From Planctomycetaceae bacterium (lineage in GTDB: Bacteria > Planctomycetota > Planctomycetia > Pirellulales > Pirellulaceae), in assembly GCA_018658605.1 (NCBI GenBank), contig JABHUV010000219.1, positions 1 to 64,000 on the forward strand: DNA of 64,000 nucleotides, read 5' to 3'. Below are positions 1-7,595 of the stretch, one piece after another. Positions within the stretch are counted from its first letter, which is position 1; each line of letters starts with the position of its first letter. Made by a program: the position numbers and the translations under genes. Under the pieces are notes generated by a model. It had not been told where the DNA came from, searched no databases, and was given only the letters and a program-made list of their open reading frames with translations.

Positions 1-60
1 CGAGGCTTTATTTCTCCTGCTGGTACCGAATTTTGGTAACTCTTTTTGGAGGGCATTAGC

Positions 61-408
61 ATGCTGATAGAAATTTCTGCAAGACATGGTCAGATTAGTC
101 ACCGAACCCAAGAGCGTATTCAAGAAAAAATAGGAAAACTATTACGATTTTATAACCGTTTGACATCAATTGAAGTGACGATTGATCTTGGACATCGAGA
201 TAACCCTGAAGTTGAAGTTCGGGTAACTCTTGAGCGGCATGATGATTTTGTTGCAACATATACAGCACCGAGTATTGTTGCAGCCGTTGCTGGTGCCGAA
301 CGGAAAATAGAACAACAAATTCGACGTTACAAGGACAAAAAACACAAAATACGTTCATCTCATAGAGCTCGAGTACCGGTGCGTGACTTTACTCCTGAGG
401 TGAATTGA
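61..408 (+). CDS. hpf: Ribosome hibernation promoting factor (HPF/RaiA family, short form)
   Basis: About 115 residues with the HPF/YfiA fold: an N-terminal beta strand (MLIEISARHG), a helix of the type RTQERIQEKIGKLLRFY, and a basic C-terminal part (RRYKDKKHKIRSSHR). Family members bind the 30S decoding centre and make ribosomes inactive in stationary phase. The length fits the short form without the dimerisation domain. I chose the ATG at 61 rather than the upstream in-frame TTG at 46, because GGAGGG at 48-53 is an ideal ribosome binding site for 61. It lies before ptsN, as hpf does in the rpoN-hpf-ptsN cluster of proteobacteria; rpoN, if present, would be outside the window to the left. 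Confidence 0.9.
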   Translation: MLIEISARHGQISHRTQERIQEKIGKLLRFYNRLTSIEVTIDLGHRDNPEVEVRVTLERHDDFVATYTAPSIVAAVAGAERKIEQQIRRYKDKKHKIRSSHRARVPVRDFTPEVN

Positions 409-793
409 CCAATTCAAACAAGTGAAAGTTTACTTGCTTTGAATCCTAAGGTTATTAGCGTACAGCAATCATGCTGATCGAAGCCACAACTATGAAATGG
501 CTTCATTGGATTTAATCGATTGTTTCGTGAGTCATAGTCAACTTGGTTTATACCATTCAATGAAAACGACTGGATCTCACGGTTACACAATTATTACACC
601 ATGGTATCGCAGTTCATGCGGTATGCGTAATGGTTTCATGGTGAAATAAGTAGTGTGTTGTAGTACTAATGGACCACACCATTCAAAAATTATCGGCGTA
701 TCGGAAACGGTATGTCAGTATTGGTGTTAGGGATTCTTCTAGTTTATTTTTGCGAGATTGAATTTGGTTTGCTTATCAAAGGGATAATGCTCA
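409..793. other. 385-base intergenic region between hpf and ptsN
   Basis: No convincing reading frame, tRNA or known riboswitch is visible. It holds the stem-loop at 412-444 and presumably the ptsN promoter; I could not pick a clear -35/-10 pair. An AGGGA ribosome binding site lies at 780-784 before ptsN. Confidence 0.5.
412..444 (+). terminator. Stem-loop directly after hpf, possible terminator or processing site
   Basis: The sequence 412-423 pairs with 432-444 in 12 base pairs with one bulged C (437) and an 8-base loop. It starts 4 bases after the hpf stop codon. No T tract follows, so it may act as an mRNA 3' end stabiliser rather than a classical intrinsic terminator. Confidence 0.45.
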
Positions 794-1270
794 ATGAAAT
801 TCGCAGATTTTATGTGTGAGAAGTCAATTCGGGTCGAGTTACAAGCGGCCGATAAACCTGGTGTCATCCAAGAGTTGGTTGCTGCATTGGTGGAATCCGG
901 ACAGATCAAAGAAGTTGATCAAGCTGGTATTATTGAAGCCATCATGAAGCGAGAGGAACTCGGAAGTACTGGTATTGGTCGCGGCGTGGCGGTGCCTCAT
1001 ACGAAACACCCCAGTGTAGACAATTTAATTGGTACTGTTGGCGTAAGCGCTGCTGGTGTCGAATTTGAGAGTCTTGATGGGGAAAGCGTACAACTTTTCT
1101 TTTTGTTGATTTCACCTCCGGATCGTCCTGGAGACCACTTACGAGCACTAGAAAATATTTCTCGTCAATTACGAGATGATACTTTCTGTCGCTTTCTTAA
1201 GCAAAGTAAAACAACTGAAGATATCACTCAGTTGCTAGAAGAAGCAGACAATAACCAATTTGCTTCCTAG
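794..1270 (+). CDS. ptsN: PTS EIIA domain protein, EIIA(Ntr)/PtsN-like
   Basis: 158 residues forming a single PTS EIIA type-2 (fructose/mannitol/Ntr) domain. The phosphorylated histidine is His69 in the motif GVAVPHTKH, preceded by REELGSTGIGRG, which is typical of PtsN. Such proteins take phosphate from HPr or NPr and act as regulators when no EIIB/EIIC is present, and none is seen here. The start ATG has AGGGA at 780-784. It stands between hpf and ptsH-ptsI, so it is likely to be phosphorylated by the neighbouring HPr. Targets cannot be read from sequence. Confidence 0.88.
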   Translation: MKFADFMCEKSIRVELQAADKPGVIQELVAALVESGQIKEVDQAGIIEAIMKREELGSTGIGRGVAVPHTKHPSVDNLIGTVGVSAAGVEFESLDGESVQLFFLLISPPDRPGDHLRALENISRQLRDDTFCRFLKQSKTTEDITQLLEEADNNQFAS

Positions 1271-1271
1271 C

Positions 1272-1302
1272 GATTCTGAATCCTTTTGTGGGTTTCAGGA
1301 TC
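1272..1302 (+). terminator. Stem-loop directly after ptsN
   Basis: Bases 1272-1283 pair with 1291-1302 over 12 positions, with one mismatch and one G-T pair and a 7-base loop. It starts one base after the ptsN stop codon. There is no T tract, so termination is uncertain; transcript-end protection is an alternative. Confidence 0.4.
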
Positions 1303-1464
1303 CAGTGGCGTAGGCGGACTGTTTTTGACGGTCGATGCTCTGCGCTAATATGGAGAATGGTTCTGCAGAAGCAACGCTGTGTTTGAATCAAATGTGACAA
1401 GCAAATCCAAACATAGATATCAATTTGAATATAATCGAAATGTAGTTAAGTAACAGAAAACAAT

Positions 1465-1815
1465 ATGAGCATACAACCTGCCGGACAATCCGACTCAGAA
1501 ACAAACGCATTCACATCAAATCAACGCATTGACCAAATGCCAACCACAGATCAAGAACAATCAGTAATTGTAAAAAATACGGAAGGGCTGCACGCTCGAC
1601 CGGCTGATCAATTTGTGCGTTTGGCTATGCAATTTGATTCAGAGATTACTGTGTGCAAACATGGAGTTGATGCGGTGGATGGCAAGAGTATTTTGTCCAT
1701 TTTAACGTTATGTGCTACTCGCGGAACCGAATTAGTAATTAGAGCTCAAGGTGATGACGCAGAAGATGCTGTTTGCCAACTCAGCAAATTGGTCGAAGTG
1801 GGTTTTGATGAGTAA
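1465..1815 (+). CDS. ptsH: HPr phosphocarrier protein with N-terminal extension
   Basis: 116 residues. The last 85 or so match HPr: the phosphorylated His43 lies in EGLHARP, and the second site region is DGKSILSIL, which carries a serine where Gram-positive HPr is regulated by HPr kinase. No hprK is in the window. The first 30 residues are a polar extension (rich in Q, S, T and N) not usual for HPr. An internal ATG at 1537 would remove most of it, and neither start has a clear ribosome binding site, so the start is uncertain. It passes phosphate from Enzyme I (next gene) to EIIA proteins such as the upstream PtsN. Confidence 0.88.
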   Translation: MSIQPAGQSDSETNAFTSNQRIDQMPTTDQEQSVIVKNTEGLHARPADQFVRLAMQFDSEITVCKHGVDAVDGKSILSILTLCATRGTELVIRAQGDDAEDAVCQLSKLVEVGFDE

Positions 1816-2052
1816 TCCGTGTTTCACATTGTTTAAAATCACAAACAAATAACCAACACAGCGTTTTACTGCCGGGTGTTGCTTCGAAAACGAAGTGATG
1901 CAAGAACAGCAGCGGAGTGCTGGTCACAATACTGATGGGTGAATGCAAGAACTCGTTTTGCTCCGACAACGGGCAGCAGTGCCTTGCAAGTATGACTCCT
2001 TTTGAAATAGGGTGATACAGAGTCGCCGCTGGTTTGTGACTGAAAGAAACCA

Positions 2053-3795
2053 ATGCAAATACTTGAGGGCATTGCGGTTTCGCCAGGTGTTGCAATTGGC
2101 GAAGTCGTTGTGATCGATAATGAAGGATTTCGTATTCCTGCTCGTTTTGTTACACAAGACGCGGTAGCGGGTGAGATTCTGCGATTAGATCAGGCGATTG
2201 CTAGCGTCAGTGAAGAGATTGCTAAGAACCGAGATACGATTTCTGATCGACTTGGTGAACACTACGGCGCAATTTTTGCCGCTCACTTGCAGATGCTGCA
2301 AGATCCGACTTTGCATTCTGCTGTGGAAGTGATGATTCGTGAAAAGAACCATTCGGCAGAGTATGCCGTTTCCAAGACGTTACGTGGTTACGCCAAAGTA
2401 TTTCAGGATTTAGATGATCAGTATCTCTCGGAACGTGCGCACGATATTTTTGACTTAGAGAAAAGTTTGCTTGGAAAGTTGTTGCGCCGACGTCGGGAGG
2501 CACTTAATAATCTTTCCACACCGCTAATCGTGCTCGCTCATAATCTCACTCCCAGCGAAACAGCTAAACTTGATCCTCGATTTGTGTTGGGGTTTGCGAC
2601 TGAAATTGGTGGCCCAGGTTCGCATACTGCGATTGTGGCTAAAGGTCTGGAAATTCCTGCTGTGGTTGGGATGGGGCAGTTTTTAACTGATATCTCCGGT
2701 GGTGATGTCGTGATTATTGATGGCGATCACGGACAAGTCATTCTCAATCCAGATGAACCTACACTAGCCCGTTATCGCACTGAAGTAGAACATCACCGGT
2801 CCCAAGCAGCAGAATGGTCGATCTTGCGAGATTTACCAGCGATGACGACTGACGGTACTGAAATACAACTGGGCGCAAATATTGAATTTCCGCACGAGGT
2901 AGCCACTTGCTTAGAGCGTGGGGCAGACCTCATCGGGTTGTATCGTACCGAGTTCTTGTATCTCGGCACAGATGACGAACCGACCGAGGAGGATCATTAT
3001 GTCGCTTATACTCATGTCATCAAAACCATGGCTCCCCGCCCAGTCGTCATCCGTACACTCGATCTCGGCGCGGATAAAATGGGCCAACTGCCGTTGCATG
3101 AAGAAGAAAACAACCCGTTTTTAGGTGTTCGTAGTATTCGATTGTCATTACGTAACTTGGATTTGTTTCGAATCCAATTGCGAGCGGCATTACGAGCTAG
3201 TGCATTAGGTAAAGTTCGGATTATGTTCCCCATGATTACGACTCTTGATGAGCTGAGACAAGCGAAAATGCTATTGATCGACACAATGGAAGATCTAAAT
3301 GAAGATCAGATCGAGTTTGATGAAAATGTCGAAGTGGGGATGATGGTTGAAGTTCCGGCTGCTGTCATGATGCTTGATAAGCTGCTCCGCGAAGTCGATT
3401 TTGTTAGCATCGGAACAAATGATCTCATCCAATACTGCCTTGCTGTGGACCGTAGCAATAGTGCTTTGGCAAACTTATACCGAGCCAGCGATCCAGCTGT
3501 ATTGCGACTAATTCAAACAACATTAAGTCTGGCCAATGCGGCCAAAGTGCCGGTAAACCTATGTGGTGATATGAGTACCACTCCGCGTTATATTCCACTG
3601 CTCTTGGGCTTGGGATTGCGTAGCATGAGTTTACCACCGAGCGCTATACCCGAAATTAAACAGGTCTGTCGTAGTTTCAACATTAAACAATGTGGTGAAA
3701 TTGCCAAGCGAGCGATGTTGCTCGACAGTGCCAGAGAAGTAGATACATTTTTGACTCAAGAGATTAGGCAGGTTATGCCGGATCTTGCTCCCTAA
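2053..3795 (+). CDS. ptsI: Phosphoenolpyruvate-protein phosphotransferase (PTS Enzyme I)
   Basis: 580 residues, the usual length of sugar-type Enzyme I, with no N-terminal GAF domain as found in EI(Ntr). Seen in order: an N-terminal HPr-binding and phosphohistidine domain with His191 in GGPGSHTAIVAKG, then the PEP-utilising TIM barrel with YRTEFLYL, ADKMGQLP, IMFPMI, GTNDLIQYCLAVDR and the catalytic Cys in NLCGDMS. It autophosphorylates from PEP and phosphorylates HPr. It is separated from ptsH by 237 bases that may contain its own promoter or a structured leader. The start ATG has only a weak GAAAGAA ahead of it. Confidence 0.93.
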   Translation: MQILEGIAVSPGVAIGEVVVIDNEGFRIPARFVTQDAVAGEILRLDQAIASVSEEIAKNRDTISDRLGEHYGAIFAAHLQMLQDPTLHSAVEVMIREKNHSAEYAVSKTLRGYAKVFQDLDDQYLSERAHDIFDLEKSLLGKLLRRRREALNNLSTPLIVLAHNLTPSETAKLDPRFVLGFATEIGGPGSHTAIVAKGLEIPAVVGMGQFLTDISGGDVVIIDGDHGQVILNPDEPTLARYRTEVEHHRSQAAEWSILRDLPAMTTDGTEIQLGANIEFPHEVATCLERGADLIGLYRTEFLYLGTDDEPTEEDHYVAYTHVIKTMAPRPVVIRTLDLGADKMGQLPLHEEENNPFLGVRSIRLSLRNLDLFRIQLRAALRASALGKVRIMFPMITTLDELRQAKMLLIDTMEDLNEDQIEFDENVEVGMMVEVPAAVMMLDKLLREVDFVSIGTNDLIQYCLAVDRSNSALANLYRASDPAVLRLIQTTLSLANAAKVPVNLCGDMSTTPRYIPLLLGLGLRSMSLPPSAIPEIKQVCRSFNIKQCGEIAKRAMLLDSAREVDTFLTQEIRQVMPDLAP

Positions 3796-3845
3796 GGATT
3801 TTACTCCGGGTGGGCAACAGTCAAATAACAGAAAATGGTAACCCA

Positions 3846-5447
3846 ATGAAAAAAGAAATGATAATCAATGTATCGCAACCCGAGGAATGTCGGGTCGCGG
3901 TCATCGAAGATGGACAACTTGAAGAGCTCTACGTTGAACGAGCCAGTCAAGGTAATTGTGTCGGGAATATTTATAAGGGCAAAGTCGTTAATCTCGAACA
4001 GGGCATTCAAGCCGTGTTTGTGGATTTTGGTATTGGCCGAAATGGTTTCTTACATATTAGTGACGTTGAGCCGCAATACTATCGGCAGGGTGGATTTGAT
4101 CCTAACAAACCGATCGATCAGCAAAATGGCAAAAAACAGGACAAGAAAAAAGAGGACTCACGCCGTAAGGGCCGTGGCCAACAACGCCATTACAACGGTG
4201 GTCGCCCGCGCGTAAAACCTCCGATTCAAGACATTTTTAAGAAAGGTGATGAGGTTTTAGTTCAGGTTATTAAAGAGGGGATTGGTAACAAAGGGCCGAC
4301 ATTGTCGACCTATTTAAGTATCCCCGGTCGGTATCTAGTGCTGATGCCATCCTTAGGTCGTGTCGGTGTCTCGCGAAAGATTGAAGATGACAAAGCGCGT
4401 CGTAAGCTTCGTGATATTTTGCTGGACCTCGAGCCCCCGAAGGGACTTGGGTTTATCGTTCGAACTGCTGGTCTCGGCAAAAAACGTGTTGACTTAGAAC
4501 GTGACCTAGCCTATTTAATTCGGCTCTGGAAAGCGATTGTCCGTCGAGTCGAGAAGACTAACACGCCGGTAGATATTTACGAAGAGAGTGACATCATCAT
4601 TCGCACGATGCGTGACACAGTCAATTCAGATATGGATGCGATCTATATCGATGAAAAGGATGCCTATAAACGTGCTCGGGATTTCTTAGAAATGATCATG
4701 CCTAAGTTCGTAGATCGCTTACACCTCTACGATGGCAAACAACCGATTTTCCACAAATATAAGCTCGACCAAGAGATTGCTCGAATATATAAACGTGAAG
4801 TTAAGCTAAAGGAAGGTGGTTCCATTGTTATCGATCCGACCGAAGCGCTTGTTGCGATCGATGTTAATAGCGGTAACTTCCGGACTGACAGTAACGCTGA
4901 AGTGTCCGCTTATAAAATGAACTTGAATGCAGCCAGAGAAATCGCGCGGCAACTTCGTTTACGTGACTTAGGTGGCGTTATTGTTAACGACTTCATTGAC
5001 ATGCGACAGGAAAAGCATCGTCGAGGAGTGGAACGAGCATTACGTGATGCGATGGATAGAGATCGCGCTCGCACAAAAATTATGCGGACGAGTCCATTTG
5101 GCTTGATTGAAATGACTCGACAACGGATTCGCCCAAGTCTCAAACGGAGCGTCTATGACGATTGCCCTTGTTGCTCGGGTCGAGGGATCGTCAAAACGGC
5201 TGAAAGTATGGCGATCGAAGTTGTTCGTAAACTGATGATGGCCAGCCGTAAAAATGAAATTACACGGGTTACGGTCCGAGTGCATGAGGGTGTTTCAGCT
5301 TACCTCAACAATAAGAAACGTCGTGAAATTATGGCCCTTGAAGAAGTGGGGGATATGGTTATCCAAGTCCTTAGTATTGAAGGGTTGTTCCCAGAACATT
5401 TGGAGTTGGATTGCCGCAATGGCAAGGGGAAACAGGTTAAAGTTTGA
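3846..5447 (+). CDS. rng: Ribonuclease G/E family endoribonuclease
   Basis: About 533 residues from the ATG at 3846. A GTG at 3810 would add 12 residues, but homology-like sequence starts at MKKEMIINV. Seen: an S1 RNA-binding domain (about 35-150) interrupted by a very charged insert at about 90-125 rich in K, R, Q and G; the RNase E/G catalytic domain with Mg-binding aspartates in AIDVNSG (D339) and NDFIDM (around 382-385); and a zinc-link motif CPCC at 440-443. It cleaves single-stranded RNA in mRNA decay and rRNA maturation. It follows ptsI at 50 bases and precedes rplU, a rng-rplU order common in bacteria. Confidence 0.92.
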   Translation: MKKEMIINVSQPEECRVAVIEDGQLEELYVERASQGNCVGNIYKGKVVNLEQGIQAVFVDFGIGRNGFLHISDVEPQYYRQGGFDPNKPIDQQNGKKQDKKKEDSRRKGRGQQRHYNGGRPRVKPPIQDIFKKGDEVLVQVIKEGIGNKGPTLSTYLSIPGRYLVLMPSLGRVGVSRKIEDDKARRKLRDILLDLEPPKGLGFIVRTAGLGKKRVDLERDLAYLIRLWKAIVRRVEKTNTPVDIYEESDIIIRTMRDTVNSDMDAIYIDEKDAYKRARDFLEMIMPKFVDRLHLYDGKQPIFHKYKLDQEIARIYKREVKLKEGGSIVIDPTEALVAIDVNSGNFRTDSNAEVSAYKMNLNAAREIARQLRLRDLGGVIVNDFIDMRQEKHRRGVERALRDAMDRDRARTKIMRTSPFGLIEMTRQRIRPSLKRSVYDDCPCCSGRGIVKTAESMAIEVVRKLMMASRKNEITRVTVRVHEGVSAYLNNKKRREIMALEEVGDMVIQVLSIEGLFPEHLELDCRNGKGKQVKV

Positions 5448-5556
5448 TGGAGACCGTATTTTGGTTCCACCTAGAGTATACTAGTGAAAAAGAAGTTGGA
5501 ATCCACTGATTAGCCCCTCGACGAAAACGGATTCTTGGGATATTTTTAACGGTTCA

Positions 5557-5580
5557 TCGCAATTATGCGAGATAGTTTTT
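5557..5580 (+). terminator. Small stem-loop with T run between rng and rplU
   Basis: TCGCA at 5557-5561 pairs with TGCGA at 5566-5570 around a 4-base loop, and five T follow at 5576-5580. It is a weak terminator candidate for rng, or part of an L21 leader. Confidence 0.25.
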
Positions 5581-5643
5581 ACTGCTGATTTATTAATACA
5601 AATACAGCAACAGACATATTTATTTGGATAATAGAGCGTTATT

Positions 5644-5955
5644 ATGTACGCAATCATCGCCGACGGTGGCCGTCAATATAAAGTAGAAGAAGGTCAAGAG
5701 CTTGAAATTGATCTTCGTGACGTTAATGCAGGTGACGAGATCACATTTGATCGAGTGCTGACGATTTCTAGCGATAAAGGTGTCAAAGTTGGTCAGCCTG
5801 TAGTAGAAGGCGCGTCGGTTACAGCAGAAGTTATCGCCGAAATTAAGGGTGAAAAAATACACGTCCAAAAATTTCGTCGTCGTAAAAACTCAAAACGCCG
5901 TACGGGTCATCGCCAGCGTTACACCAAAGTCCGCGTTTCCAGCATCACCGGTTAA
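5644..5955 (+). CDS. rplU: 50S ribosomal protein L21
   Basis: 103 residues, the full family length. The start MYAIIADGGRQYKVEEGQ, the central strand region and the basic C-terminal motif RRRKNSKRRTGHRQRYT are characteristic. L21 binds 23S rRNA in the large subunit. A leader of about 195 bases separates it from rng. The usual partner gene rpmA (L27) is not downstream: the next gene is on the opposite strand. Confidence 0.96.
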   Translation: MYAIIADGGRQYKVEEGQELEIDLRDVNAGDEITFDRVLTISSDKGVKVGQPVVEGASVTAEVIAEIKGEKIHVQKFRRRKNSKRRTGHRQRYTKVRVSSITG

Positions 5956-5991
5956 TATATCGCGGATGCTGTCGTTTGCGATATTCGTGAT

Positions 5992-6480
5992 TCAGTCTTG
6001 TTCGGCGTGGAGTGCTGCGTGTTGCTGTTCGTCTTGAGGGCGATTGTCGTGTCCTTTACCTGCGGTGAATTCAATGTGATCTAAGAACTTCACATTAGCG
6101 CATTCATCAATTTCATCCATCTGGCAGGCGGCGTGATCGGGAATGAAAAATCTAAATGGGCCTCCCTGGTCAACACTCAAAATAGCGCCTTCCATGTGAT
6201 GTACAATTAAACCTCGGTCACAGACGGCCGCTAGTGGAATGCTGGCATGGAAATCGTCTAAGGATCCGTGCAGGCCAATATGAGTTGCCTCGGGCGCAGG
6301 CACACATAACTCCAAAATACCTCGTAGCTGAACAGCGGCGCCCGTTCGTTTTGGTAATAGAGCTGCAATGTCAGCTACCTGGAATTCAGCGTCGACATCG
6401 ATGGCTAGTTGCTTAGCTGTGAGCTCCAATTCAGCTTGCACGAGGCCAGATATTCTAAGTGTTTGAGTGGAAGTGTTCAT
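5992..6480 (-). CDS. Molybdopterin-dependent oxidoreductase-domain protein (sulfite oxidase fold), probably cofactor-free
   Basis: 162 residues covering one sulfite-oxidase-type molybdopterin-binding domain. Recognisable parts are LRISGLV at the start, IGLHGSLDDFHASIPL, GLIVHHMEGAILSVDQGGPFRF and VKFLDHIEF near the end. The Mo-ligating cysteine normally found in the first third of this fold is absent: that part reads AEFQVADIAALL. So it may be non-catalytic or bind something else. It has no signal peptide and is convergent with rplU. The C-terminus is His/Gln-rich. Family assignment is likely; function is unknown. Confidence 0.65.
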   Translation of the reverse strand: MNTSTQTLRISGLVQAELELTAKQLAIDVDAEFQVADIAALLPKRTGAAVQLRGILELCVPAPEATHIGLHGSLDDFHASIPLAAVCDRGLIVHHMEGAILSVDQGGPFRFFIPDHAACQMDEIDECANVKFLDHIEFTAGKGHDNRPQDEQQHAALHAEQD

Positions 6481-6491
6481 TGAATTGAATT

Positions 6492-7595
6492 CTAACGCGT
6501 TGATTTCAGATGGACAACTTGATTTTTTTCGACGGTTGTGTCAGCGGAAACAGTGGAATATCGTGTTGTGATACGACAGACCGCTATTTTTTCTTTGACG
6601 CTGACAACCTCGATCTCACATATTGGGATCCGCACAACGTCGAGAACCGCTCCGGTTTGTGGGTCAGTGATGGTCTTACCTAGTCGCGAGACAATGAGTT
6701 GGTTGCCAGTCGCTAAACCAGCATTCTGACCGGCATTGAGGTATACGAAATCCTCATCGACGTCAGCCACTCGAGCTTCCCAGAGATGGTCGTTTAGCTT
6801 GTTTGTTGTCTTCGTGACAGCGAGTTTTACAGCTTTAGAAACGGCTTTGCCTACAGATGTATCTTTGATTTTCCCGAAGCTCATGTTAAATCCGTCAATT
6901 CGGCTATGTGTATATTTTTGATGTGCAAATCCGAGGTTTAAGCCGGATCCTGTTGAAACCCCGGTGACACGCTGTGACGAGAGGATTTCCCCAGATCGAG
7001 TATCAATCACTCGTAATACTACAGTTGCTTTGGCGGTAGTCCGAGAGGTTCCAACGACAACGTCAATTCCATCGCCGAGCCCGAAATCACCTAAGCCAAA
7101 CTGCAACCCGCGACTGGTGCGTTGATCGACACTGGTTACGGCAACTTCGAAGATTAATTGTGCCCCGACGTGCCGGACGTCTTCAAAGAGATTTGCTTCC
7201 ATTTCCAATGCTTGTACGTTGAGACGTTCTACGACGGTGTATTGATTCGAGTTGACAAGTTCATCGATAACAAGTTCATCAACACTAGGGAAACGAAAAT
7301 CCTGTTGGTATTTGGGCCATACAGCAACCGTTTTTCGTGGACCATTGGCGACATGCGGAGTCTCGACAGGCGCGTTGTCTGCCGGTTGTGATCGTACTGG
7401 CTTGGGTCTTTTATAGCGGATTCCTTTGGGAGCCGCAGCCATGATTAGTGGACAGGTGACGGCATTGATAAAAAATACTACGAGCAAAATTAGTGGATAG
7501 CGGTGGTTGTACATGAGGAGTATGAAATTCCTTCTCCACATCGATTTGATGGGTTTGTTTTGAACCGTTAATAGACAGCTACTAAGATTTATCAT
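6492..7595 (-). CDS. CsgG-like secreted/envelope protein
   Basis: 367 residues. A hydrophobic stretch at about 33-52 (LILLVVFFINAVTCPLIMAAA) looks like a signal or anchor. The middle (about 85-270) resembles a shortened CsgG domain: KTVAVWPKY, DELVNSNQYTVVERLNVQALE, then GAQLIFEVAVTSVDQ and VLRVIDTRSGEILSSQRVTG. The last 90 residues form a small beta domain like those added to CsgG/FlgT proteins (DFVYLNAGQNAGLATGNQL). CsgG proteins form outer-membrane secretion channels, but this one is divergent. Its start overlaps the stop of the upstream LptD-like gene in ATGA (7592-7595), so the two are probably translationally coupled. In-frame ATGs at 7541 and 7514 are alternatives. Confidence 0.65.
   Translation of the reverse strand: MINLSSCLLTVQNKPIKSMWRRNFILLMYNHRYPLILLVVFFINAVTCPLIMAAAPKGIRYKRPKPVRSQPADNAPVETPHVANGPRKTVAVWPKYQQDFRFPSVDELVIDELVNSNQYTVVERLNVQALEMEANLFEDVRHVGAQLIFEVAVTSVDQRTSRGLQFGLGDFGLGDGIDVVVGTSRTTAKATVVLRVIDTRSGEILSSQRVTGVSTGSGLNLGFAHQKYTHSRIDGFNMSFGKIKDTSVGKAVSKAVKLAVTKTTNKLNDHLWEARVADVDEDFVYLNAGQNAGLATGNQLIVSRLGKTITDPQTGAVLDVVRIPICEIEVVSVKEKIAVCRITTRYSTVSADTTVEKNQVVHLKSTR

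Noticed and set aside
1..45. Possible end of an upstream gene such as rpoN
   Set aside because: 45 bases contain no recognisable coding sequence, so nothing can be claimed.
1781..2095. Minus-strand frame of 104 codons in the ptsH-ptsI spacer
   Set aside because: It overlaps both ptsH and ptsI ends, has no ribosome binding site and its sequence is not protein-like.
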